From NCBI GenBank assembly GCA_019454045.1, contig SKCR01001820.1, positions 62,001 to 126,000 of the forward strand: a stretch of DNA of 64,000 bases. Direction: 5' to 3'. This document shows positions 23,684 to 36,378 of the stretch, in pieces. The notes below the pieces were generated by a model. The model was not told the origin of the DNA. It saw only the letters and a list, made by a program, of their open reading frames with translations, and did not search any database. The translations under genes and the position numbers were made by a program. The stretch is from Zanthoxylum bungeanum (taxonomy: Eukaryota > Streptophyta > Magnoliopsida > Sapindales > Rutaceae). The stretch's first letter is position 1. Each line of letters begins with the position of its first letter.

Positions 23684-25736
23684 TGTTGGTTTCTATTAAG
23701 GTCCCAAGATCAATAATAAGCATGAATCAAGTGCGAATACACATCGAAGAAGTTACGGAATACTCAAATCGATCGGTTGAGCGACGCAGAGACAACAAAA
23801 ACGAAATTCTGCCTCTATGGACTGGTTCGGCAGTGACAGCTCCAAGCTCACTGGTTTCGCCCATTTGTCTTCAATTTTTGAGCTCCAAGCTTCGTCAAAC
23901 GATTCCCGGCTCATGGGTGGACTTCCCTATCACCTTCGCATGTCTTGTAAGTGTGCTAGCACTTGAGATTTTGCCACAAAATCCCACTCTAGCTTCCCTC
24001 ACTGCTCACGGTTTCTCAAACCAGAAAAACAGAAAATGCACAGCCCTTTTGGGCGTGAGATGTAGAGAGAAAAGAGAGAAGAGAGAGATGAATAATGTGT
24101 AATTCTTTTTGGTAAATGAATTTCTAAAAAACATATACCAACTATGCTTTCAAAAAGTCAAAGTAATTAAAAACAATATATTCCATTCAAGCTTTTAAAA
24201 GCTTTCAACAACTCCCATCAAGTCACATCTATCATTCAAGTTGTCAAGTCACACATCACTCAAAGTGACATGACTTGACGCTTGATGTGACGCTAGATGC
24301 GACTAGCGATTTGACGCTTGATTTGACTTACGTGCCGCACTCGAATTTGAAATACGAATGCGCTCGTAAATAATCACGGGCTCGGGTTCGCTAATTCCAA
24401 ATTAACAAATTTTCTGTTGCGTCGTAATTAAATGATTACGCCTAGCGAAATCACTATTCACGTCGCTAACGATTTAATTCCAAATTAACTCGTTCGCCCG
24501 AATTAAAATCTAATTTTAATTCCGCGTCGAAATCCAATTTCTTTTAATATATCAAATATATCAATTAATCGATTAATTCCAATTAATCGTTATCTCTCTT
24601 TAATGATATTTTATCCCAGATAAAATATCTCCGCAATTAATCAAGATTAATTTTCTCTCTCATCTAATTAATCCCAGATTAATTTAGAGTGCGAGTTATA
24701 CGTCATCGGTGAATCTTTGGGAAGCGACCCATGAGATCCCCAGATATGTTGGCAGTAAATTCGGTCGTCGACTATCCGAACACGTAAGTACCTCGTACTA
24801 TGTTTATACCGATTTACAAGACAAGGTTGGCCTCTAGCAAAGCGCCATGCCTACCCAATTCTCCGGAAATATCCTTACAGGAATAAAGGATCTATATCAG
24901 GCGTAGTATACGTAGTATTGCGTATTTCTGTCCAGTATCGAATGATCACGTGCTAGGCCTGGGGCTGGAATTGTGTCTGCCCCGTACGAAGCACATGTCG
25001 GATGTCTAGTAACTAGTCTCTATAATCGGATAAACCTAACCTTGTCATTTTATCCCGATAGCTGCAGCATTTAAGAGAACCAGTCCCGTATCCTACGTGA
25101 CCATCATCTCCATATGACTGGAGTGACACTTCCGTCTTGACATCACACCCAACACACTACGATTCTCAATATACCCAGTATTGGCGTACACAGAACCTGT
25201 TAAAGCCCTGGACGACCGCAACCAAAGTACATTGATTGTCGCAAGTATTAGCGGTGCAAGTCTCAGGTTAAGACCAAATACACCTACCCTGATTTCGGAC
25301 TTCCATAGACACATAGTCATACTACCAATGGAATTCCGAGGGGGTCTATCCAGAGCAAAGTTGTTTCCCGTACCATCGGTAAAACATAATCTCCTATTAC
25401 ACTTGCATGAGTATCATATACCCAAATATATGAGAACTATGCCGTTGTGCCCTCACAACGCGCACAAGTGTAATACTAGTCTTTTACGTATTTATCGATG
25501 TCCAATCTCGATAATACTCTGACTAGGGATATTTAATGATTTATCCTTCGTGGACTGATACTGTCTCATATCATTCTCCGTCCAGGAACAAATCATATGG
25601 ACCTCCTATCATTTATACATCTAGGTGATCTAATCACAAATGATAAGAGTGCAATCTCATTTATCACATAGTTAATTTGTACAACAACACCATGATCTGT
25701 ACAAATAGTGACGTTATGGGTCATAATTGTCCAACA
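23684..25736 (-). repeat. 5' LTR of A2
   Basis: 2053 bp, TGTTGG/CCAACA termini, nearly identical to 15909-17965. It is followed by TSD CGGGG and then by the rest of the family B LTR (CACCGATC...), matching the uninterrupted sequence at 40811-40826. Confidence 0.9.
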
Positions 25737-25741
25737 CGGGG

Positions 25742-25755
25742 CACCGATCTAACCC
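25742..25755 (+). repeat. 5' LTR of family B element, right remnant
   Basis: The sequence CACCGATCTAACCC continues the B LTR after the CGGGG target site. About 30 bp of the LTR end seen at 40826-40854 are absent here, so the extreme LTR end is deleted. Confidence 0.65.
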
Positions 25756-25772
25756 TAGTACCAGAGTTAAGG
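25756..25772 (+). other. Primer-binding site of family B element
   Basis: TAGTACCAGAGTTAAGG resembles the Copia site TGGTATCAGAGC followed by CAAGG, with several changes. Confidence 0.5.
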
Positions 25773-26517
25773 CTTAGCCACACAACATATGTTTTGAATC
25801 TATGCCATAGTAATTTTAATTTAATTATGCATAAGACATATTGGATATGTATTGCATATTTTAAATTAAAACTTTGACCTAATTAAGTTAATGACTTGAT
25901 TGTCATAAATCTCCCGTGATTAGGTGATTACTTTTAAGTAATAGTATTAATAATGTTGGAGCATTATTGGATGGTTCATCTTGTCAATACAGAGATGAAT
26001 GAGGTCTTACTACTTATATCCAATATCGTCATTAGTATGAGGGTATAAATGCTCGGAACATAGGTCACTCCGGTAAAACATTAGATGTAGCGTGATGAGT
26101 TAACATAGTCACCCAATATCATCATTAGTGTGAGGGTGTACATACGAAGCTCATTAGTACATATTGACAAGTATACACCTAGAACACGTCTTAATCCAAT
26201 ATCGTTATTAGTATGAAGATAAGAAACGGTTCAGGACCAAACTAGAAGTCACATGAATGTGATTGATCTTGGAGGTCCACCTAATGAGTTTATAAGGCCA
26301 ATATCATCATTAGTGTGAGGGTGGAGTAAATGTCATGGGATCCACTTCCCGCTATGAAATTTTGATAGTCAAATTTCTATTTTTTCGTTAAGGGAGATTA
26401 CAGAATTACGTAAAGTAGTGGGAGGACACTAATAGATTTAAAATTCCATAATCAATTAGTGTTATCACTTTTGAAATGAAAATTGTTCTGCTACTACTCA
26501 AAAATGTTGTTTTGTAG
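25773..26517 (+). other. Leader of family B element with four spaced repeats
   Basis: A noncoding stretch between the primer-binding site and gag. Four copies of a 26-bp motif centred on CCAATATCRTCATTAGTRTG lie at 26019-26044, 26112-26138, 26195-26220 and 26297-26322. Spacings are roughly 93, 83 and 102 bp. Confidence 0.7.
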
Positions 26518-27702
26518 ATGGCTGCCACTAATCCATTGATAAAACTTTTGGATTCCAATAAGCTAAAAGGAGCCGAGAACTATTTCGAATGGGAAATGAA
26601 CATACGTATTGTCTTGGAGTATGAAAAGTTGACTTAAGTCACTATCAATCCAATGTCTGTTGATATCGATCCTGATTCCACTCCAGAAGAGCGAGAAAAT
26701 TTTGATAGATGGAAGAATGATAACCTGAAGGTGAATTCCTACATCTTGGGATCGATGGTTCCATATTTTTTGAGACAGTACATTGAAGTACCGGATGCTT
26801 GGAGCATCATACGAACACTCAAGGAGTTGTTCGAGGCAAACCAAAAAATACAACTTTATCGAAGGTCTAAGAAATTATTCCGTGCTAAAATCAATGAGGG
26901 ATGAGATGTCAGTACACATGTTTTGAACATGATAGACCAGATTCGATATCTGGAACGACAAGGCATTGTGTTTGATGAATGGCTGGGCCGTAATTTGATT
27001 CTATCTTCTTTACATGGTTTTTATGCTGACTTTGTTTTAAATTTCCATATGCATTCGATGCAAACAACATATGAAGAACTTCATAACATGCTACGCACGG
27101 CAGAGCAAGATTCTAAGAAAGGCAACCCCACATTGTATCTCCATGGTGGAGCTGGCTCTTCAAATACTTCTGGGAAGTCAAAGAAAATCAAGATGGGAAA
27201 GAAGAAGATATCAAAGAAGAACTCCAAGAAGCGCAAAGGCGCAAAACCGAAAGTAGCTTGTGATCAATGTCTATATTGTAAGAAATCTCGACACTGGAAG
27301 AAGGACTGTCCGGAGCTTAAAAGAAAAGCAGGACCCTCATGTACGCTTTGTATTTTTCCAATTATTGACATCTCATTAGCCTTAGATGCAAATAGTGGAT
27401 GTGTGTTAAACACTGGCAGTCCTACTCATATTTGCAATTCCCTGCAGGAAATGACGGTTACAAGAAGGTTGAATAAATGGGAGATCTAGCTTAGAGTTGG
27501 CAATGGTGAAACATTGGATGTCAAGGCCATAGGAACAGTTGTTCTAGATCTCCCAAATGGATGTAAATTAGATTTGCATGACTTTTATTATGTTCCCTCA
27601 ATTATCAAACAAATAATATCACTGCCAATATTAGATAAAGAGGGATATAAAATAAACGTTGAGGATGAACTTTATGTTTATATGATAAAGATAATTTATT
27701 GA
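26518..27702 (+). pseudogene. Family B gag and protease
   Basis: One reading frame from ATG 26518 runs to 27702, broken by stops at 26635, 26902 and 27487. Gag begins MAATNPLIKLLDS and shows the Copia gag pattern (YFEWEMNIR, DIDPDSTP, LHGFYADF). A basic tract precedes a CCHC zinc knuckle CLYCKKSRHWKKDC (about 27270-27310), which binds the RNA genome. The protease begins near 27395, but its active-site triad reads NTG instead of D[T/S]G (codon 27409-27411 AAC), so it would be inactive even without the stops. The frame continues with the FYYVPSIIKQIISL block. Confidence 0.85.
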
Positions 27703-28169
27703 AATGTGAATATTTTTTATCAAATGGTCACTATGTTTTGGAAACATGTAGAGATGTCTTTAATATAGAGAAAAATACAAGTAGAAAGTTTGAATTAAAT
27801 AATTCTGAATTATGGCATATGAGATTGGGCCACATAGGTGTTAGACGTCTATCCAAATTAGTAAATGATGGTTTGATTGAAAATCTTACCTTAGATCCTT
27901 ATCTGATTTGTGAGTCATGTATCCAAGGAAAGATGAGAAAGGCCCCATTTCAAGGTGTTGGACACCGTGTTGGAGATTTACTGGAGCTAATACACAGCGA
28001 TGTGTGTGGTCCATTAAATCATGCCGGTCATGATGGTTCAACATACTTTGTGACTTTCACAGATGACAAGTCTAGATATGGATATGTCTATCAGATGAAA
28101 CATAAGTCAGAAACATTTGACAAGTTCAAAATATTCCGAAACAAAGTAGAAAAACAAACTAGTAAATTT
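27690..28169 (+). pseudogene. Family B integrase, N-terminal part
   Basis: A frameshift near 27690 leads to a frame open up to the insertion. It shows the integrase zinc-binding motif HMRLGH...CESC (about 27815-27920) and the first catalytic aspartate region LIHSDVCGP (about 27990), then the second, TFTDDKSRYGYV (about 28050). It is cut after KQTSKF by the solo LTR at 28170 and resumes at 30658 in the same phase (FIKCLKSDRGGEY). Confidence 0.85.
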
Positions 28170-30657
28170 TGTTGGGGTTTTGGCGCGGGCGTAGCGGAAG
28201 CTCGCAGTTCGGGTGAAATCATAATTTTAAAACTTTTAAATTATCGAATAAATTATTCAATATCCAATATGAATAATTCATTCATATTTCACCTAAAAAA
28301 ATTTATTCGATATCAAATAACAACATAAATAGTTAAGAAACATCGCGAAACTTTTACGAAAACGTTTTTCCGCAAAATAGCATAAAACTCATTTTTGTCT
28401 GAACCGACCAACCAACACATAAAGGGCTGCCCAGGACAGTTCCAATGGTGCTTTGGCAGTTCATGGGCTACCCAAACAGTGGCCAATTCACTGTTTGGAC
28501 AACAGACACCCGGTAAGCTCGAAACTCACCCGGTAACGCCGTTTTTCACCGTTTTCGCATATTTCAACTCTAAAATAATTTCCGGTAATTGTTCCAATAC
28601 CCAAAATACATCCAATATATTTATACAACATACTTTTCATCACCAAAAATACAGAATTTCTAGATCTGATTTTTGTAACAAAAAATATCATTTTTCATGC
28701 TTTAAATCCAATTTTCTCAATATTAATCATCTTAATTGTTACACCATCCAAAGTCACCACAAATTTCATAACACTCTAGAATGGCAACAAGTTATCAAAT
28801 GACAAAATTGAACTAATATTAAAATAATACTATCCAATCTAACTTCACACATGCATCTAGCCTCCAAATCCATCATCCAAATCAAAACGGCCCAAAATCT
28901 AAGAAAGGAAGAAACCTTAGAACTATTCTAGATATTCAAGAACAAGAAACAAGTTTTCTAAGTTAAAAAGTTATGAAGATTACCTCCAAATCTCCTAAAT
29001 TCCTTAAACTTTTTTTGATTTTCTTCCTTGATTTTTCACGAAAATTTTGGGAGCTTTTATGGAGATTAGGTTCGGCCTTGGAGGTGAATGAATGAAGAAA
29101 ACAAAATTTTTCGCTTTAAATACAAGGCCAAAACCGACTTAGGGCGAGAAAGAAGGGCAATTTGGTCATTTGTTAATCTAATTAAATAATAATAACCTTT
29201 AAGTTAACAAATCCAATTTGTAAACTTTAAGCTTAATAAAATCATGCCACATGTAACTAATAATAATCAAACATATTGCATAAAAATTATGTAATATTGA
29301 AATAATTTAATTATCTAGATATTTAACATTTAAACATCTAAATAATTAATTAATGAGATTATTATTATATATGTATTTTTATTTACATTAAATAACAAAT
29401 ACATATATTAATGGCATGTGTCAAAATCTCATTTGACAAATAATTAATATGTATCAAATCAAATTTTGTATCAAATACAAATACACATTAATTATCAATT
29501 GATCGAAATGCCTCTAATGCATGTATTTTCGTTTAACCATTTAAACGACTCGAATTAACTCATTTAATTCGGTGAATTATTATAAATAATATGTATTATT
29601 CATAAAGCGTTTCCCAAGTGCTCAACGAGTACACTTCATATTATGGGACTCTCTAAGTTTAGGTTTATCTGTCACGAAATCCAATTTCGTGTCCATAATT
29701 CACCCACTCATGAATTATTATGACCACCGATAATCTCGCTAAATTATACAAGTCGAGGTCATTGCATACGTATAATTCCCTCGTCACAGGCTATCCATAT
29801 TATACCTGGGATATAGATAAGAACGTCAAATCCTTATGGTATAATATAGTCGACTTTCAAATTTACGATCTCTAAATAACACTCGGAACTCGCTTCCGAA
29901 GTTATAATACGGCCATGGATTTACTAGATCGCAAACACGTGTAGGAAACCTACGCCATGTACATAGGACTGACAGATTCTATCTTGATACGCACTGGATA
30001 TCATGAGCATCAGTCCACACCCAATGAACAGACGGAGGTCTGATCTAAATAGATCGGTGACATGACTGCCATCAAAGTGTGGAGGGTAACTCATATATCC
30101 ACTGTGGTATCTCAAGTCGAATGACCACTATGCTCGCTCAACTCCAGAAGATTCCTATTGACGTTGGTGTACCATCTATGAGGAAATCATCAGTGAGTCA
30201 TTCAGTGTTTATCAAATAAACAACTACATATCTATACGAGTCTCACAAGACTCATGGTTCATTGGGATAAACCATCAGACCAAGTCACGATATACGACAT
30301 GTACCGGTCTCAGTGGACTTTGCTAACCGACCCGTGTTAATAAATCTTGACCATGAACTTTATTTAAGGATATACAACTTATAGTGACGCTTCCCAATGT
30401 CAATTACAAACTAAGTTGTAACTGCGCACTATATTGTAAATCCTAGGGTCTTTATCTAAAATACACATATCACTAAATCAGATTTAGTTTCAATCTAATC
30501 ATAATTAGATATCTAATCGTAATTAGATTGAATATGTATATAAAAGACAAGAGGTACTACCATTAAATAAGTAATATTATGGAAAAAATAATTGTTCGTA
30601 TTCATGAATCAGACATAAATACGATCTGGATTGGCACTCCGAGCACCAACCCTAACA
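28170..30657 (-). mobile_element. Solo LTR of another Copia-like family (reverse)
   Basis: A 2488-bp insert starts TGTTGGGGTTTTGGCGCGG and ends CCAACCCTAACA inside the integrase. Flanks AATTT (28165-28169) and AATTC (30658-30662) are a one-mismatch 5-bp duplication; removal restores codons AAA TTC ATC. No coding frame and no second LTR are present, so it is a solo LTR. Its minus strand shares blocks with family B LTRs, such as GACCTCGACTTGTATAAT (about 29743-29760), so it is a distant cousin. Confidence 0.8.
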
Positions 30658-31145
30658 AATTCATCAAATGTCTTAAATCAGATCGAGGCGGTGAATACAT
30701 AAGTGAAGAATTCATAAATTATTTAAGGGAGAATGAAATACTTGCCCAATATAGCCCATCAGGGACACCGCAACACAATGGTGTGTCTGAACGAAGAAAC
30801 CGTACTTTATTGGATATGGTGCGATCCATGATGAGCTATACAAATCTTCCTTATTACCTTTGGGGTTACGCTTTACAAACTGCTGCCTACATACTTAATA
30901 GGGTTCCATCGAAAGCTGTTTCTACGACCCCCTATCAGATATGGTTCAGTAGAAATCCAAGTCTTAGTCATTTAAAGATTTGGGGTTGTTATGCATACTA
31001 CTTTAGAATTGCGCAGTGGTATAAACTACCACTTAGAGGGTATAAATGTAGGTTCGTTGGATATCTTGATAATTCCATGGGATATCAATTCTACGATTTT
31101 GAGCAACGAAATGTATTTGTTGTTCGCTTTGTAATTTTTTCTTGA
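30658..31145 (+). pseudogene. Family B integrase, C-terminal part
   Basis: After the solo LTR the frame continues with SDRGGEYISEEF, then QYSPSGTPQHNGVSERRNRT, which contains the catalytic glutamate. The Copia hallmark YLWGYALQTAAYILNRVPSK follows, and then the C-terminal domain (RFVGYLDNSMGYQFYD). A stop at about 31143 ends this stretch. Confidence 0.85.
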
Positions 31146-32330
31146 AAAGCAATTTTTGAGAGAAAGTGGGAACTGTAGAGAGATTAAACTTGATGAATTT
31201 GATCCCAACATTAAGGAACCTGAGATGGAACCAGAGATCCAATTAGATGAAGGATCTATAACACAGGTTCTACGTAATTCCAATAGAATATCAATGCCTC
31301 CTGAGAGACTATTTTTAACATATGATGTGAGCCTTGATGTTCTCCTCTTGGAGGAAACAGATCCAAATACGTATAAAGAAGCGATATTTGATATCGATTC
31401 GGGAAAATCGTAGGAAGCCATGAAATCTGAAATGGATTCAATGCATGCCAATCATGTCTGGGACTTAGTTGAACTTCCTGAATGAGTTAAACCTATTGGT
31501 TGTAAATGAGTTTACAAAAGGAAGCGAGGGTTTGATGGAAAGGTGGAAACCTTTAAGGCCCGACTGGTAGCGAAAGGTTACACTCAACATCCTGGGATTG
31601 ACTATGAGGAAACTTTTTCACCAGTAGCCATGCTAAAATCCATTAGGATTCTTTTATCCGTTGCTGCATATCACGACTATGAGCTATGGCAGATGGATAT
31701 GAAAACTGCTTTCCTAAATGGATTACTTGAAGAGGATATATATATGGAACAACAAGAGGGTTTCTTATCCAGTGAGACTTCAAACTTGATTTGTAAGCTC
31801 CAGAAGTCTATTTGTGGACTTAAATAGGCATCCCGAAGCTGGAATCGTCATTTCAATGAGATAATTAGATTATCTGGATTCATCAAGAATGAGGAAGAAC
31901 CATGTGTTTATAAGAAAGTTAGTGAGAGCATGATAGTTTTCCTAGTCTTATATGTAGATGACATCATTTTCATAGGAAATGATATAGGAATGATGCAAAG
32001 TGTGAAAGCCTACCTTTGCAAGAACTTCTCCATGAAAGATATGGGTGAAGCTATAAGGCTCTACCGAGATATAGTTAGGAAGCTTATAGGGTTGTCACAA
32101 TCGACGTACATAGATAAGATGTTAGAAATGTACTGTTTTACCAACTGCAAGGCAGCATATATACCTTTCCGATACGGCATACATCTTTCGAAGAAAATGG
32201 CACCGCAAACTGAGGAAAAGAGAGTTATGATGTCTAACTTGCCATATACTTTTTATGTTGGAAGCATAATGTATGTTATGTTATGTACTAGACATGACAT
32301 TAGTTTCGACGTTAATGTGACCAGCTGATA
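31146..32330 (+). pseudogene. Family B reverse transcriptase
   Basis: Linker and Copia-type reverse transcriptase. Seen in order: [35 protein letters not shown] (from about 31560), [11 protein letters not shown] (about 31690), a CGLK motif followed by an in-frame stop (31825), and the catalytic YVDD at 31951-31962. Stops also occur near 31413, 31485 and 31508. Domains and spacing are otherwise normal for the family. Confidence 0.9.
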
Positions 32331-32920
32331 TCAATTTGATCCAGGTAATGATCATTAGACAACCGTGAAATATATCCTATAATATCTTAAAGGTACAAGG
32401 GATAAGTTTCTGATATATGGAGAAAATGAGCTACAAGTTAAGGCTTATACAGACTCTGACTTCCAGGGAGATCCAGATCATAGAAAATCTACATCATGAT
32501 ACACATTTACCCTTAACGGTGGTGTGATTAGTTGGCGTTGTTCAAAGCAAGGCTCAACAGCTGATTCCACCACTGAGGCGGATTTTATAGCGGCTTCAGA
32601 AGCTGCTAAAGAAGCTGTTTGGATTAGAAATTTTATCACAGAATTTGGCATTGTGCCTAGTATTACGGATTCTATTCCATTATACTGTGATAATAACGGA
32701 GCCATCGGTAGGCTAAGGAGCCGAGGGTGCATTCCAAGTCTAAACATGTGGAAAGGAAATCTCGCGCAATTAGAGAGATAATTGAATGAAAAGATATAGT
32801 GGTCTTGAAGGTTCAAGGACAAGACAACATAGCAGACCCACTTACAAAGGCCTTACCTCTTAAGTTATTCGATAAACATATGGAGGAGATGAGACTACGG
32901 TACCATCCAGATTGGCACTA
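32331..32920 (+). pseudogene. Family B RNase H and pol C-terminus
   Basis: The RNase H pattern is clear: a YTDSDFQGD block (about 32448), two stops near 32495-32500, then SWRCSKQGSTADSTTEADFI (about 32530-32590) and YCDNNGAI (about 32680). A frameshift near 32720 precedes the conserved tail with KHVERK and NIADPLTKALPLK (about 32828-32865). This domain removes RNA from the RNA/DNA hybrid during reverse transcription. Confidence 0.85.
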
Positions 32921-32934
32921 AGCAAGTGGGAGTT
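32921..32934 (+). other. Polypurine tract of family B element
   Basis: Purine-rich AAGCAAGTGGGAG directly before the 3' LTR start TGATGG. It is the plus-strand primer site. Confidence 0.7.
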
Positions 32935-33660
32935 TGATGGAGTTGGTGCTTGGAGTGCCAATCCGATTTGTACATTTTATTATTTATTAATAAAATAACT
33001 ACATTTTTCATTTCATACTTTATAATGGTATTGTCATTGCGCGTATTAAATTGATGTATAGATATGCTAAGAATGACATCGACCTTAGAATAGTCTTGAC
33101 ATTAGCTGTAAACTATTCTTAATGTAAATATTCCTAGTCGTTAGTTTTAGAATACGGTCGAATTCCTATAACCTAGAAGACTAGCACATGTCGTATATTG
33201 GAATTGGAGTTTCAATGGTTTAACCCGATATACCATGAGTTTTGGAAACTCGTATAGATATATGGGTATTCGTTGAAGCGAATACTGAACGACTCATAGG
33301 TGATTCCTAATAGTTGGAAGCACACACCACCATCAATAGGAATCTCCTCGAGTCGAGTAGTATATGTAATCCTTTGACTATAGGATAATATTGATTTTGT
33401 GTGAGATCCTCCACACTTTGATGCCATGTATGTATAAAACCTTTCATGGTCTGGCCTCTAGATGTTCGTTGGGTGTGGACCGATGCACTCAGTAGTCAAG
33501 TACGAAGTAAGATAGGATCCGTCGGCCTGTATGTGTACCATAAGGGGTTTAGGTATCCATGTAAGTAAAGTCACGATTCTTAAAGACTTTGGCCAAAGCC
33601 GATCTTGTAGGGTGGATCACATTAGTTGTAAAGAACCGTGGACATGTCGACATGAGATGT
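32935..33660 (+). repeat. 3' LTR of family B element, left part
   Basis: Starts TGATGGAGTTGGTGC after the polypurine tract and matches 13937 onward. Interrupted at GATGT (33656-33660) by the gag-only Athila-type element; continues at 39051. Confidence 0.9.
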
Positions 33661-34937
33661 TGATAAGTGTGGTTTATACCCACTTATTCCTGCATTCTTA
33701 GCTTATTATTTTGATTATTTTATGTATCATTTAATGTATTTTATAGTTCTTTTATGTTTTATTTGTAGGAAGCATTGATACATGAATCTTGGGGCATTTA
33801 TACGTGTTTTGAGACCATACAAACACATCGGAAGTACACGGGAAGAGCAGAAAAGCGGAAATCAAACAACCAGTGAACCTGCCACGCGTCGCGACGCCTC
33901 CTTGCTGTGCGTCGTGATGCACGTTCAGCAGATTACCATACAAAAAGCAGGGAGTTTGGCACCGCGGCGCCCCGCGCGCCAGAAACATAATTGTTAGGGT
34001 TTTAACATGCTCAATGACCCCAAGGCTCTATTATAACTAGATTAGTTCGTCCAAAACTCAAAGGGGAGGCTAATACACAACACAAAACACATATTTTTAG
34101 AGAGATCCAAGGAGGAGGATTGAAGAGCGACAAGAGGAGACGAAGGCGGTGACGTCCGAAGAGAAAGAGATTCAATTCGGGTTTTATCTTCTTGTTTCAT
34201 TCTTAGAACTCTAATGATTTTCATTAGATTCATGACTTGTTCTTATTGTTTTTATCTTTAGTAATGAACTAACTCCTAAATTCTGGAGAATGATGTAACC
34301 GATGCTTGAACCTTTGTATTGTTTGTTAATTTTGTTACGAAGTCTTATTCAGTTTATTTATAATCTTTTGAGTTTAATGTTTCTTAATTGTTGGCCACAA
34401 TTGAATATGATGAATGATTAGAATATATCACTCGAGAGAGGGGATTTTGAATAGATCTAAAGAATATAACCTAGGAGTTTTATAGAGATCGAGAGAATAT
34501 ATAAGTTCATTTGAAGTCGTTAACATAGAATCACAAAGCGTAACGAGTTGTTAACTACTAGATTTTTATAGAGATATCAAAGTCTATAGTTGATTATATT
34601 TCACTGATACTCGAGAGAGGGAGTGGAGATTTTCGGAATCTTGGCTTATAAATAATATAACTGAACAAGGATTAATTGACATGACAAATACATAGGAGAT
34701 AGCTAGGTGAAATCAGACTCTAGAATCTCTATCGTATTAGTTCCTCATATTTTATTATTTTATTATTTTATTTATTTCAATTAAATCTTTATTATTTATC
34801 TTCTAAATAAAGTTAGGATTATCAATTTTAGTATTTAGTGCTAGTTAATGCAATCCATGTGGGTTTGACACTCTTTCACTGATTTATACTAAAACTTGAC
34901 ACCATACACTTGCGGTACGATATAAAATATCACAGCA
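33661..34937 (+). repeat. 5' LTR of gag-only Athila-type element
   Basis: Starts TGATAAGTGTGG and ends TATCACAGCA. It contains GCGTCGCGACGC at about 33886-33897 and related motifs. By eye it is highly similar to 37759-39045. Confidence 0.9.
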
Positions 34938-34943
34938 AGTTTT

Positions 34944-34961
34944 TGGCACCGTTGCCGGGGA
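34944..34961 (+). other. Primer-binding site, Athila/tRNA-Asp type
   Basis: TGGCACCGTTGCCGGGGA six bases after the LTR. This is a near match to the TGGCGCCGTTGCCGGGGA site common in Athila elements. Confidence 0.85.
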
Positions 34962-35109
34962 TTATTTGATTAATTCACAGTAATACTATTACCAAATAAT
35001 CTTAGCTTTAATTTAGATTTTTATTTTTATTTTATTTTATTTTTGTTTTGTATTTATTTTTTATTTTTATTTTGTTTATTATTATTTTTTTCTTTTGGTG
35101 CTTCAGTGA

Positions 35110-36378
35110 ATGCGAAAATCCACAAGTCTCGACTCGCTCTTGTTTGATCCTGAAATAGAAAGAACAACAAGAAGACTAAAGAAAAAAAGAAAAATTGAAT
35201 AAAAAGCAATAGAAGCTGAAAACAGAGAGAACAACCCACGCCAGGTGGCAATCAGAGATCAATTCAAGCCGGTCATAGATGATACTTATTCTGGGATTGC
35301 CCATCAACCAATCAATGCCAACAATTTTGAGTTAAAACCTGCATTGATCACCATGGTACAAAGGAATCAATTTAGGGGTTCAGCTGTAGAGGATCCCAAC
35401 ATGAACTTAAGAATCTTCCTGGAGATCGCAGATACCATAAAGATGAATAGCGTGAGTAAAGAGGCTATCAGGCTACGGTTATTCTCATTCTATTTATGGG
35501 ATAAAGCGTGGGATTGGCTTCAATCAATACAGACGGGGAGTATCATGACATGGCAGGTCATGGCCACGAAATTTCTTGAGATGTTCTTTCCACCAGCTAA
35601 ATCAGCTCAACTAAGGGCAGAAATCAGTATATTTAATCAGCTGGAGACTGTGACTTTGTATGAAGCATGAGAGCGCTTTAAGGATTTAATCTGAAGATGC
35701 CCACAACACGATTATGCAGACTGGGTCTAGATTCAGTTGTTCTATAATGGGCTGAATGGTTCGAATAAGAGTGTAGTTGATGCAGCAGCTGGGGGAGCTC
35801 TATTTAAGAAATCAGTTGAGGACGCCTACAATCTGTTAGAAGAAATGGCCATTAACCACTTCCAATGGCCAAGCGAAGGCACTACGGTGACCAAAGTGGC
35901 TGGAATATATGAAGTGGACCCTCTTGTGGCACTAACAGCTCAGATTTCCACCCTATCGACTCAAGTAGCAGCCCTGACATATCCACGAGTACATCCACCT
36001 ATTGAATCAGCAGGGGCTACAAATATGCAGTTATTGGAAGGAGACCCGAACTTTGAGCAAGTCCAGTATGTAAACAATCGGAACTTCAACAGTTATAGAG
36101 GCAATCATGTGCCCAACCGTTATCATCCAAACTTGTCTTATGCTAATACAGAGAATGCCTTGCAACATTCATCTGGCTTTGACTATCAAAGAGCTGAGCA
36201 TAAATCTTCCTTGGAAGATTTCATGAGCACGTTTGTTGCTAATACTTCAGCGAGGTTTGAGAAGAATGAAGCAAGGCTGAACAATATTGAGACACACATG
36301 GAAAATATCGGGGCAACAATGAAGTCCTTAGAAACACAGATTGGGCAGATTACTTCTTCCATGACCAAGCAACAGTAA
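35110..36378 (+). pseudogene. Athila-type gag
   Basis: A single frame from ATG 35110 to TAA 36378 (423 codons) with four in-frame stops at 35200, 35668, 35692 and 35728 and no frameshift. The start MRKSTSLDSLLFDPE, then RENNPRQVAIRDQF, FRGSAVEDPNMNLRIFLEI, WDWLQSIQTGSIMTW and FNGLNGSNKSVVDAAAGGAL are the usual Athila gag landmarks. The C-terminus (FEKNEARLNNIETHMENIG) looks like a coiled coil. There is no zinc knuckle. Gag normally packages element RNA in cytoplasmic particles. Confidence 0.9.

Larger units (their letters stand above)
15909..25736 (-). mobile_element. Copia family A element, copy A2 (minus strand)
   Basis: Inserted in minus orientation into the family B 5' LTR with perfect TSD CGGGG (15904-15908 and 25737-25741). 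Read on the minus strand: 5' LTR 25736-23684, primer-binding site 23682-23670 (TGGCATCTAGAGC), leader, decayed gag-pol, polypurine tract next to 17966, 3' LTR 17965-15909. The two LTRs differ by only a few bases per hundred by eye, so insertion is fairly recent although the coding region is dead. That suggests it moved with proteins from another element. Confidence 0.9.

Noticed and set aside
26019..26322. Spaced repeats that look CRISPR-like
   Set aside because: Only four imperfect copies with unequal spacing of 83-102 bp in the leader of a plant retrotransposon; no cas genes and the wrong kind of genome.
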